Shown here: positions 24,397 to 36,445 of the stretch, piece by piece
Layout: each line of letters starts with the position of its first letter
Position numbering within the stretch: the first letter of the stretch is position 1
Source: Chimonanthus salicifolius
Lineage: Eukaryota > Streptophyta > Magnoliopsida > Laurales > Calycanthaceae
Length of the DNA stretch: 64,000 nt
NCBI GenBank assembly: GCA_013350335.1
Contig: CM023540.1
Coordinates: forward strand, 20,155,828-20,219,827
Reading direction: 5' to 3'
Made by a program: the position numbers and the translations under genes
The notes under the pieces: model-generated
Told to the model about the DNA's origin: nothing
The model's input: the letters and a program-made list of their open reading frames with translations, nothing else
Databases searched by the model: none

Positions 24397-27300
24397 TGTC
24401 ACGCCCCGACTCGAAGGGTGGGCTCGGAACGAGACTGATTTTTTTTTTTTTGAAAGCTAAGATAACACAAGTATTCTAACTGGGCCGGATCAACAGTTGG
24501 GCCCAAAGGTCACACATGATCCCAACATGTGGACTCAAATATGTACCATAAGTCTGATACCAACAAATAGACATAAAAATAACACATGCATCATACACAT
24601 AACATGATCACAATTTCAACCATTGATTTATCATGTCAAACATCAACGCCATCAGAGTAACTAAAGAAACATAGTAGCTTAATACATGACATTTATACAA
24701 ATCAAGTACCACACCAGGTACTTTACAAAAGTAAATGGTTTCAAGAACCAAAAAGCAAAGATAAGGGTATTCCCCTCAGTGAGAATCCCAAAACACCACC
24801 GCAGCTTATCCACCCTAAGCTTGAAATAGAGGTTCTCCTTCCTCGGGTTCATCTCTTGAAAGGTGAGTGGGGTGAGCTAACTAGCCCAGTGAATGAAATA
24901 TAACAGTGCAGTTAAGTAAACAACAGGTTAGCAATAAACAACAGTTACAATAAATATCTCATGCTTGATCACAAATAAGCATAATATTATCATTATTCTC
25001 ATAATTCATCATTTCTTTTCCAATACTGCTTTCATCCAACGTAACGCCTGCCAACTACGATGAGACCATTGTATTAAGTCCCGACACGGTCAAAATACAT
25101 CCTTGGAAGTACATCTCCGGCTCTCCCATAGCCGATACTGACACCCTTAAGTCAGCAACTGTCGACACCCGTGGTTCAGTAGACGTAAACCATCTCCCAT
25201 ATGGTCGATATTGGTTCAATAGTCAAGTCACGTGGAGCAATTTTACACATTTCATATGATCAACATCATAGGCACTCTTACCATAGTGCGTCAAGTCTAG
25301 GCACATGAGTGGGTTCATCAAATATGAAACCACTCATTGTTCAATATCTATATCAAATAAACCTGTTTACATCAAGCTGCAAAGTTAAGTTCCCTAACCG
25401 TAAATGTGTGGTTTTGCGATCTCTGTTCAAACAACAAACAAGTGCACAATCAATACACATAGTAGTCATATACATACAAACAGTATTTCGAAATCATACT
25501 TGTTTTCCCAAAAATATCAAAGGTACATGGAATTGAGTCTCCTATTTGGTTTCTATCCTTTTTAAATTATAATAATCCACAATAATATAATAAAAGGGGT
25601 GCTCAGTCCAAAACTCATATTGTCTTTTGGGCATTGACCAGATTGACTTATTGAGTTAGGTCTAGATCCTCGGGTCACTTCTCGGTTGTCTTCTGGATAG
25701 GACCAGATCTGACATTTTGAGTTAGGCCTCGAGGTCATTCACTGCCCGACAAATGTAGCGTCGGCCTGGAAGTGAGATCACTCAGCGCTCGACCAATAGA
25801 GTCGGCCTGGAAGTGAATACAATAGTATATACACTATAGTAATAAGAGAAGAGGGTTAGTACAAATTTTAGATTAACAGTGGGGGTACTAACATCACATC
25901 ACATACATCAAAATAATCAAACCACAACATTTTTACACTTCAAAAACTGGGTTCCTTGGAACATGCCTCGGAACCAGGTACTGTGGCTTCGGATCATCCG
26001 AACCACACCTAAACTAGTCACTAACCTCGGATCATGGGTCTAACTTCGGATCGTCCAAAGATCGGGTCTTGGACCTTCCGAAGTCCTTCGAACCGAAAAA
26101 TGAAGAACATAAGTCTCGGTGGGTCTATAAGCCTTGGAACATTAAAAGTGGGTCTCAGAACGTCTGAGTGGGTTCGGTCCTTCCGAGCTCTGCTCAGATC
26201 GTACGAAAGGGTCAGGCTAGCCTCGGGCGTAAATGAGCTTCAGGTGAAGCTCGGAACGTCCGAGGGTTAGCTCTCGGACCGTCGAAAGCTCGACTCTCGG
26301 ACCGTCCGAGAGTCGTCTGCCTCCACTATCTGCACTAGCAGACAGTGACGGTAGACAAACAGTAAAATACAAATCAGGAAACAGAGGGTTTCCCGGACTC
26401 GGTTTTCACATCTAGCCAGTCCGATGGACTCCTCTGGGAGTCCTCTTTCCATAGGGAAGGGTTTGGAGCTTTGAAGCTCACTAGACCATCTGATTTTAGC
26501 ACTGAAAGCTCACGGGTACAAGAAACTCATGGTTTTTTCTTAAACTTCAAACTGAATTTTTTTACTCAAATCATGGTCAAATTCGGTTTTTCTTGATTCT
26601 AAATTGACTGGAATCGAAAGAGGAACACATGTGGTTACCTTCACTGGAGTTCCTGAGTTGAGAAATCTGATTTTTGAAAATCTTCGTCTAAGGCTACGGT
26701 TGGCAAAAACAGAGAAGAAACAGAGGGTGATCGGCTGGGTTTCTGGTTTCACAGAGAGCAGTTGAAAGAGGCTGAGAGAAAAGAGAGGGTTTGGGAGTTG
26801 AATCAGCTGAGAAAGAGCTTCATTTATAGGAAAATTGCCGGGAGAAGTGGCCGGTTGGCCACTGCATGCGATTGCATGCAGCTGCTGCCGATGTCCGCTA
26901 CAGTGGTTACACTGTTTCGGGCGTTGGTTGCAAATCAGACCCTCACAACTTCTAGTTTTGCAAATAAGTCCCTCTTTTCAATTAAAAGCCGATTTTTAAC
27001 TAAAAATATGATTTTAAAAACTCAAAAACTTAATCCAACCTTACAGATAGGTTGGGTTTAGAAAACCTTAACCACCATAAAAATCTTGGAATTTAACTCT
27101 CACTAAAACCGTTGATTTAAATGAAAACCATAATTTAAGACTATTTACTTAATCAAACAAATGTTAAAATAAACAATTTAGAAACCTCATTTTGGGGTGT
27201 AAAGGAATAACTAGACCATACTTAAATTGGTCTAACACAAAATACTAGTTTTGAAATTTATCTTATTTCCAAACCTTTTAAAATAATTATTACTCCCTTT

Positions 27301-27553
27301 CGGAGTTTTGACGGGCGGATTTAAAATACCATTTTCTAAAAATAAAACTATTTTAAAATCAGAAATGCAAATCCTTTATTAAGGAGAATAATATCATCCA
27401 ATAATATTCACATAACAACATAATTTATAAGAGTAATAATAAGAAGCGGTAAATTATCAAAATGTCCCTCCAGCTGGACGAGCTGGATCACTGAGCTCAC
27501 GAGCTCGAATTGGGCCACACTTAACTATGCCTAATCTGGATTAAAGTATTACA
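24397..27553 (-). mobile_element. Solo LTR (3157 bp) of a large LTR retrotransposon
   Basis: The element runs TGTCACGCCCCGAC ... GTATTACA on the plus strand, so on the minus strand it starts TGTAATAC and ends GGGGCGTGACA. A perfect 5-bp duplication TGATT flanks it (24392-24396, 27554-27558), the mark of LTR retrotransposon integration. On the minus strand a TATA box (TATAAAT, 26822-26828) is followed by a CT-rich leader and a possible splice donor near 26636, as expected of an LTR promoter. I see no gag or pol, so it is a solo LTR or a non-autonomous unit. The minus-strand start is related to the element at 43537. Confidence 0.8.
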
Positions 27554-27958
27554 TGATTACCGTTGATCAAGGAAAGGGTTTTCAAAAGTGGAAAGGGAGG
27601 GACAAAAAAGTTACCAAACAAGGGCATCCAAACGTAGCCAAAGATGCATATTTGGATTGGATTCCTTTGTGATGTGCTTTAAAGAACAAGTCTAAGGAGA
27701 TTGGAATATTGATTTTAAATGGAAAAATTGCACTTTTTATGATAGAATGTACTTTATATGGTTAGGTGGGATAAATAAATAACTTCATGAGAAACTCTTA
27801 AATCCAATAATTATAACTCTATAAGATGAGATACAAAAAGTCAATGGATTAGATTAATTAAAATTTTAATGTCTAAAAACACAAGACTTTTATGATGAAA
27901 TAAAACAAATTTATTCATCTATTATCTTTATTATTTTCTACATATCCCATTCCAAATA

Positions 27959-28531
27959 TAAAACACATTTCAAATTTTAAACAACATTTAAGAACTTTCC
28001 CACAGTTTTCGATTTTTAAGCCATATTTAGTGGGGAGATCTTTGCATGCCTTTTTAGCAGTGTTATTAAACTCGGACTGGACCACGGTTGAACCAGAGGT
28101 TCAACGCGACTGTCCCATGTACAGTCCGGTTCGGTTCAAGTGTTAACTCGTTCGGAAGAAAAAATCGTAAAAACCCTTTATGAGCCGCGGTCGAAATCGG
28201 TTTTTCGATTTCGACCATGACTTGCTACCCACAATTTGTAAAAATATGTTTTTAGAAAATGTGGGATCGACCGGAACGGAGAGAAGAAATGAAGAGCCAT
28301 ACAGAAGGAAAGAAATAAAATATAGAAGAAAAATAACCTGCTCCATTCTTCATATTCTTCTTTTATATTTTCTCTGTTCTTATATTGTATGTGAGAGACG
28401 AGATAGGTCAACACCTGATATAAAACACATTTCAAATTTTAAACAATGTCTTTCGAGATTTAAGAAGTTTCCCATACTTTTCGATTTTAAAATTATATTT
28501 GGTGGGGAGATCTTTGCATGTGTTTTTAGAA
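27959..28531. repeat. Direct repeat with an inserted 360-bp segment
   Basis: 27959-28063 and 28423-28531 share AAAACACATTTCAAATTTTA and GGGGAGATCTTTGCATG. The segment between has GGTTCAACGCGAC and CCGGTTCGGTTCAA words of a repeat remnant. Confidence 0.65.
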
Positions 28532-29028
28532 CTCCAAGTATATGTTTGAAAGTACCCTTAGATTGCGTGAAGAGTGAAAGAGAAAAAGATGGATTGAAAA
28601 GATTTTTGCAACTTGAGATATTTATTGGGCCCCAACCATCAATCAAATGGTACCTGAGAGCATTTTTCATGGGTAATGATTTTTTACCATGAGTTTTTTT
28701 CATTGTACATTACATTTAAAGAATTTTTTTTTTCTCTTAATTTTGAAAAAGAAGAAAAAAAAAAAGAGTGATAGAAGAAAATAATGGTAAAATTGGGATT
28801 TCCTTTAAAGTTTGGTGTAGCATGAGAAAAACTCACAGCGCAGAAGTTCTAATTATTATATTATTAATCTTTAGTGTCTACAAATTCTAAATGAAAGGAA
28901 ATTATTAGGTTTTTGCGATATATATATATATATATATAATTAAAAGATCAATTAGAGAGAATGTTGTATAACAAAAGCATTTATTTATAGATATATTTTA
29001 TCAACAAAAAAGAGCTACAACACAAAAC

Positions 29029-29185
29029 GGTTGGAGTGATGGATAGAAACCCGTCACGAATCTGGAATCTTAAGTTCAAGTTTCACTCTACTTAAAAAGG
29101 CCACTATCTGAGGAGCTACTAGGTCTGTGTGAGTAAAGAGGCTTGTACTTATCCCGAACATTGACACCTTGATTAAAAAAAAAAG
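29029..29185 (+). repeat. tRNA-derived SINE
   Basis: A-box-like TTGGAGTGATGGATAG, B-box-like AAGTTCAAGTTTC, a body with GTGAGTAAAGAGGCTTGTAC, and a poly(A) end at 29175-29184. Confidence 0.6.
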
Positions 29186-29737
29186 CCACCAAATCAATAA
29201 AGTTTATGACCAATAATCATTTTTAATCATATTTCATAATAAGAAGAATTTGAAAACTATTTTAAGGGTAGTGATTTTTGCACCACCACTTTTTCTCATG
29301 GTGCAACACTTTTTATAGAAAATTCCAATTTTGACCATACTTCACTTTTTTCTCTTTTCCAAAAGTAAGTGCAAAATTGAATTTTTCATTAAAGGTGGTG
29401 TACCGTGGTAGCTATATTCTTCAAAATTTTAAAAACCTATAAACAAATTAAAAACAAGTTTTAAAACGTTGGTATCTAATTTAAACCACCAATAATGGCA
29501 TTCATGTTGAAAAATAAAACAATCTTTTTATTTAAATTTTAAAGTGTATAATTTAAATAAATCTATATTTTATGAAGAGATATCTGTAATATAAGCTCTG
29601 ACTAATATATCTCAAGCACTCAAGATCATAACTGTAATAACCATACACATTAACGTCATAAAGACCATAACTAGAACCATACTAATTTGAATTAATATAA
29701 CTACTTCAACTCCTCCGGACTATTCCCCATCGATTTA

Positions 29738-29815
29738 ACCAATGTATAGATTGAGAGGTTTACACATGCTCATGGAATTAGTCTCACATCCGATGTAGAG
29801 TTGGGATAACCATCT
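29738..29815 (+). repeat. SINE 3' fragment
   Basis: ATTGAGAGGTTTACACATGC and the following bases match the body of the SINE at 896-1087. The tRNA-like head is missing. Confidence 0.55.
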
Positions 29816-30061
29816 TATAAAAATCTTTTCATATCAAAGTTTAATAGATATTGTGTTGAATCTACAATATATTTGTAAAAAGTAAAACTAAGAAAAATAA
29901 CCAAAATCCAAATTGAAGTTGAGTGATATAAATAGTTGTAAACCGGTTTAGTTGTTCTAACTCATCAAACCTAATCTTAGAATCCTCTTGTGTATTTTTA
30001 CTTACCTTTAAATGATAAAAACGGGTTCATGTAATTCTAGCTCGTCATATCCATTTATAAA

Positions 30062-30065
<4 letters not shown>

Positions 30066-30098
<33 letters not shown>
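30066..30098. repeat. (AT)n microsatellite
   Basis: An uninterrupted AT dinucleotide tract. Confidence 0.9.
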
Positions 30099-30099
<1 letters not shown>

Positions 30100-30679
30100 C
30101 CTCTTTGAATGAATTGTATTTATTTTTTATTTTTTGAGGTTAAGACAAGTTAATTCCTTTCAATTTTATCAAATCCAATCTTAAAATCATATTTATATTG
30201 TTTTAACCATTGACATGACAAAAGTACGACAAACCAACCTAACGCATCATATTCAATTCTAAAATATTATTTTCTATATTTCTAAAGTTTTTTTTTTCTA
30301 TTTTTTAATACTGATAAGGATGGGTTAAATCTTTCTAAGTTTATCAAATCAACTCTTAAAATTTATTTTTCTACTTCTAGATGAATTTTTCCTATTTTTC
30401 GCTTACTAACAACCATATAATAAATGAATGATTAAGATTCATTCGTCACTTAAATTTGAATTGTCTTTTTATATTAGGATAAAGTAATAAGATAAATAGG
30501 GCGAGTTTTAACCATCAAATCAACCCATCAAGATTTCTTTTTTAGACAATCTCAATAAATGGACAGTACAAATGTGATCAGGGCAATGCCAATATTAAAC
30601 AGAGTCCGTGACAAAAGGGGCAAGATCAAACAAACGAATGGTCTCCTATTTTATCTCTCCTATTTTTTTTAAAAATCAC

Positions 30680-30785
30680 TTATATCGGTCGATATCGGTC
30701 GATACATATCGGCCGATCGTATTAACCGATATAACAAGGTTTTAAAAATCGAAATATTGTATCGGCCAAAATTATTACCCTGGTC
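30680..30785. mobile_element. hAT-like remnant of the TATCGGCCGATA family
   Basis: Repeated TATCGGTCGATA and TATCGGCCGATC words, ending GGCCAAAATTATTACCCTGG. The same motif builds the elements at 51608 and 55214. The left end is not found. Confidence 0.45.
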
Positions 30786-31317
30786 TGGTGACGGATCCAA
30801 GAATCGATTGTATGCAAATTTTCATGTATACGTGCAAATTGAGAAATGATGAAAAAGTAGACAGAAGGTAGCATTCCTTTCCTCATGTTGCTACTAAGGC
30901 CAATACAATGCAGTACAGTGTTCTCCCCAACTCAGTACAATAAATGATAACCACTGCCACTCACCCTCAAAATATTTTTTTTTTTTAAATTTTTTTGAGG
31001 ATGGTATTAATCGTTGGTCCTCGAGTAAGAGCTTCTTCTCTTGCCGTTGCATTATTATTTAAGTAATTATAGCAATGAAATCATTGATTGTTCTCGTCTT
31101 GGTACCTTTCCAGCTTTCCTTACTGTTCTTGAATTCTTTGTTCGACACTAAGAGAACCATCAATATTCTATACTTGAGCCTCAAATGCTCTTTCTAGAAA
31201 GCATCTTCAGTGCTTAAGCTCATTCACATAGTGGACCAAGAGATGACTATAAGGGAACCCATGTTGAGCAAGATAGTTGATTTGTTAAATCTAAAAGAAT
31301 GTATTCTATCTCACATT

Positions 31318-31480
31318 AGTGGAGTTCAACTAGTAATCTTCTGTCTCAAGAAGTAAGAGGTGTCAGGTTCGAACTCTCATGGTCTCACTTGGTGTGTTGG
31401 TATATATGGGTAGAGAGGCTTTTACATGTTCTGAGGATTAATCAACTATTCTAAGAGACCTGAAAAACCTTAGTCATAGA
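31318..31480 (+). repeat. tRNA-derived SINE
   Basis: A-box-like TTCAACTAGTAATCTTC, B-box GGTTCGAACTC near 31354, and a body with GTAGAGAGGCTTTTACATG and CTGAGGATTAATC shared with the SINE at 40217. Confidence 0.6.
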
Positions 31481-33375
31481 AGAGTAAAAGTTAAAAAGAG
31501 ACTAACATGGTAGGTGGAAAATGGTATGTATGAGAATGAAATCTTCATCAATATATTTGAGATTTTAAATTCGTGCCACAAATCAATGATTCATATAAAA
31601 TCCATGTCAACCAATTCTTCAGCACAGGAAATCATGCCTGATTAATCCTTACAACAAATCAGTAAGTAAACTAATCCCTAGTATCAATTTTTTTAAAAAT
31701 TCAATTGAAAAAGAATTTCAAGTCAACTGTAAAGTTTGTATTATTAAATTCTAATTGAAATCATTCGTTAGGAAATGAAAAAGACCTTTAAAAAATAGAG
31801 CCTCAATCGAAATATCCTGACCGTCCCTTCTTTTTTTTAACCTTCGTTAGCAAGCCTTTTAGTCATGAGTGAGAGTGTCGCGTCAATTTTTACTAGTTAC
31901 TCATTATTTATTTTTACTTTTCATCTTAATCTTAGATACATGACATCAGTGTTATCTCTAATAACCTATATAATGATCTTATCCTAATCCTTAAACCCAT
32001 GATATGTGGTAAAAATCAAATTTTCAAACGATGAAGTGAACCTTTTTTTTAAGAAAAAACTCAATAATACTTAACTCGAGCAAATAATCCAATCACCTAA
32101 AGCTCAAATCAAAAGTCACTTAGTTGTGCTAAAACGTGAAAAAAAAAAAAAAACCTGAGTGACTCAACTCTGTTAAATTTTTACAGGCCCCTAACTTTAT
32201 TATATTATGAGAAAATTTTCTCTCAAGAAAATAGAAAACATCTTTAATTTCTTTTATTAAAATAGCCAACTACAACTGACCCATAGGCAAATGCTGAACT
32301 GCTAGATATTTGTTACTTCAGTAAAACAACATAAAATATATTTAAAAAATATATTACTTTATTTAGATTTGGTATCAAAGAATGTCCACTTGATCATTCC
32401 ATCTTTGATTTTAAACTTTAAAAGTCTTCGAAATTTAAAACTTTAGATTCCATAAAATTTTATATACAGGTAATCATGTATTAAACACACTAAATTATAA
32501 AAAAACTTAAACCCATTTGATAAGAAGTCTTGGCAGTAGTAAGTCTAATTCATTGTAAGGCAATAAAAAATCTAAACTTTTTATCATCCATGATTTTTAG
32601 CGTATCAGATTTAAATCTATCTATTAACAACAATGGTTAGATAGCTATGAATTTGAATTATTAAATGGCTAACAATTACTTTTAATCTCAATTTTTTTTT
32701 TCTTTCAGATTCTCTACACTAATGTGTTTGATGCAATAGGACCCACCATCTCATTACATGCCACGAGTAAAAAATATAGCTTCCTTTGCCATAAGCATTC
32801 CATTACCTTAGCATGGTTCATGATCCATATCAGCACTCAAAAGGGAGTAATGATAACAGACATCAGCACTAAAAAAAGGGTAATGATAAACAGACATCTC
32901 TTCAATTGCAGCAACGACATCAGACGTGTTTTCCATTTCATGCAGTGGGCAATTATGTTTAAGATTGGATCCATGCAACCCAAAAATAACTACTTTCAAT
33001 ATGGCTTATAGGGAGCTACATGTATCTAAAGTTTTACCCAATGCCATCCTACTCGAGAAGAACTAGGATCTTAGATTTCTTCGTAAAAAAAATACTTTCA
33101 ATAGACAAGCAAATAGTTTCACTTACCTTATTACATACAAGAACAAAGGCATACCTACCAACATAATTTCTGCAATACAGATTCCCAACCATACTCATTT
33201 CATAGTAATTAAAAAAATAAACTCCATGGCACCCGGGTCTCCAAACCAAATTTAGGAGGATTTTCACACTAATGTATACAGAATACACAAAAATTCACCC
33301 GGCCTTAAAATCATTCGACCAATCGTTGCCCAATTTCTCCCAACGCATGCTAGCCAGCAACATCGAGGCCATGTC

Positions 33376-36275
33376 TTAAAGCAAACCAGTTGCTCCAAAA
33401 GGATTAGTTTGGTAGTGAGCCGGAGGGTTCACAGAAAAGGCATCACCAAAGGGGTTTGGTGGTGCCATCATCATCATATTTTGTTGTTGAAGCTGATTAT
33501 TGCTTCGTGGTAAAAAGGGATTTGTTGGCATCATTGACATTTGATGATGTTGCTGTTGGTGAGCCATTGCCGCCATTTGAACTGATGGTGGAGCTGGTAT
33601 GTTGTTTGACACCGCAAATGGATCCTGCATCGCAAATGGATTTGGTGGTGCAGCCCCATAAACTGGCTGGCCTTGCCTATATGCTGCTTCGTCGTATAAG
33701 CTACTGAGTGTGAGGGTGTCCAACCCACCTGCCTGCTCAAGTATTATTATTATTACCATCAGACAACTATAAGGTTACCTCTGTATCTTGCAATTGCTAG
33801 ATGCAATTATTATTATTAATTTTTGGATGGGGGAGAGGGAGGTAGAGTGGAACAAATAATGGGGAAAAAGAAGTATTAATAGCATTGTATAGCCATTAAA
33901 CAACCCAAAGCAGAGATTGAACTGCTAGAGAAGAAGGGTCCTTCTACTCTGAATTCTTCTAACCTTAGGGATGAGAATTTAGCCCAATAGCCTAAAGAAT
34001 CTGACCTGAGAAAAAGTGAGCATGAGCACACATTTGCAACACAATTTATAATTAGACCAGGCTTGTACAAAAAATAAAGCCCAATTATTATAAGGGCCAG
34101 GCTCTGCCTTATAAACATGCCGCCCAAATGCCCAAGCCCAGCCCAACCTGATTACATTAGACATTAAAAATATGGGATGTAACTATTAGGGAAATAGGTT
34201 GCACTTCACACCTAGTTTAATTTTCTTTTTTATTAATTATGAAAATCCAACCAATTGGATTGAATTTCACTAAATTACCTACATGTATACTAAATTTCAT
34301 TCATAAATTTAAATAAAAGCCACTTGATCTTAGTGGACAAAATTGGCAGGCATCCTTGTTTTCTTAATGACGCCTAGTGATTAAAATTACTAAAATCCTA
34401 TACCTTTAATTTGAGTTTTAGGATGAATTTGGTCCAAATGTAATACATTTCGTTAGCTTTCAATCCACTTGGTTGGATTTTTACCCAACTACCAAAAAGT
34501 TTAAAAAAAAAATCATACTGATTCAAACTCATTATCTACTATACATGTCACTTATTATTATTATTATTATTTGTTATGAATGTCATGGGTATCCCCACCC
34601 ACGGTGAGAACTTCACTTAATGTTTATATCAATAATTTATTAATTAGTTAATAATTAAAACCCATACTTCAAAGAAAACACAATTTAATTAATTTCTTTT
34701 TTAGTCAAACCCTTCATTCAAAAATACTTGTTTGCAGGCTTATATTTGAGATTGGACTATCAATCAGGCTTCTCAAATGAGGCTTTACAATTGCTGCTCG
34801 AGCTTGGCATAGCTTAAGTCTGGTCTATTCCCATCCCTATCTGACCTACAAGACAGCTCAGTTTGGATGAACTGACAATGACACCTCTCACGGCAGAACC
34901 AAATGGTATATTTTGGTTTGTATACCATTGGTCTAAGTTATCTTTTCTTTTAATGAAAAGAGCAATTGTATATGGCAGCTATAGTATCAAGTTTATTGGT
35001 TGGCAGAATTTTCACTGTTCTATATTGTATACTTAAAATGTCTATCATACTTTTAGGGTTTTTCAGCTCTTTTCAAACTTATAACTTCAATATCATTATA
35101 AAAACCATGAATATATCGAGCATTTTATTAAGATGAATGGTGTCAAAATAATATAATACACATAATAGATGTTTAAAAGACAGTTGACATCTGATTGTTG
35201 ATGCTCCATTTGCTTCATTATGGACATCAACTGAATCACAAGTCATTTTCAATGCAGGTTAATATTGATGGCATATCCTCACAGAAAAGAACACTAATTT
35301 CTATGTAATTTTGTCTCTTTACCCTTTTTTCTTGAAAGGGCTTCCATCTGTTTAATTTGATAAGCAAATACATTGACTAGAAGGTCAATAATGGAGCCCA
35401 GCACTGGTTCTCTCATACCTACCCAAAATCAAAATATGCATGCATGTCATACAAACCCAATTTTTCCAGGTTAAGGTCATCTTTCAATTGTACGCTTTTC
35501 AGGGACACATTTTTCCAATTGCAAAATTGAGTAACATGACAAAAACCAGCATGTAACAGAAAGCAGGAGAGACTTGAAAGAGAGAGAGGGGAAAAAAGGT
35601 CGTAGAGGACTAACCAATTGCCTTTCATTCACAGAAGTACCACTGCTGGGGGTAGTAACCAGGGCAAGCTCCCAACCAGTGGGATCAAATCCATTTGCTT
35701 GAGAGTCATGGGTTGTGGTGCCACTGTCACCTACAAGGCCAGTTTATAGTGCAAATAATAAATAGGAAAATGCAAATGGCTATAAAAGTAGCTGCAATGA
35801 AAATAAATGAAACAAAGTAAATGGCTGAAGTACAACTTACTAGTTGGAACTATGGCTAGTGCTAATGCATTGATTTCCTCTATCGCAGATGCATTAGGAG
35901 CTACCGCATTTAATCCCTTGGCAACAGTGAATAGAAAACAGTGGGTAACAGAAAACCCCACAACGGTAACAAAGTAACACAAATAAACACCTTACTTTCT
36001 CACAACAAAAAACTTACCAACAGATCTCCTGTATCAAGGTCGGGCGGGGGAGGAGCAACCTCCACAACAGAACTAGAAGGCACTGGATTTGGTTCTTCCA
36101 CCTCTACAGATGGCTTCACATCCTCGGGAGAAGAAGGCGCTTCTTCTGGTTTATATGTTAAAAGGAGCCTCTCTTGGAACTCCTGGTATAGAATGAGTAT
36201 ATAGCATAACCACTTCCATGTCCATGCGATGAATACAGAACAACCATAATGAATTAAAAAAGGAACACATACGGA

Positions 36276-36311
<36 letters not shown>

Positions 36312-36404
36312 AGACACACACAAAAGCACACTAGACACTTTTGACTTCCTGTGGAACCCACGAAACAGTTGTAACTCAGAACTAAATCAAGTTGGCTACG
36401 GCTC

Positions 36405-36445
<41 letters not shown>

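Larger units (their letters stand above)
27554..33375. other. Repeat-rich intergenic region between TMEM214 and PICALM1
   Basis: No gene is recognised. It holds a direct repeat (27959-28063 and 28423-28531), (AT)n tracts near 28917-28940 and 30066-30098, SINEs or fragments at 29029, 29738 and 31318, and a hAT-like end near 30680-30785. From 31500 to 33375 I see only AT-rich sequence and the presumed 3' flank of PICALM1. Confidence 0.6.

Noticed and set aside
28180..28692. A 170-residue open frame on the plus strand
   Set aside because: It spans a repeat remnant and one half of a direct repeat, has no recognisable domain, and lacks gene-like base composition.
33456..33740. Frames overlapping the PICALM1 last exon
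   Set aside because: Shadows of the NPF-rich coding exon in other frames.
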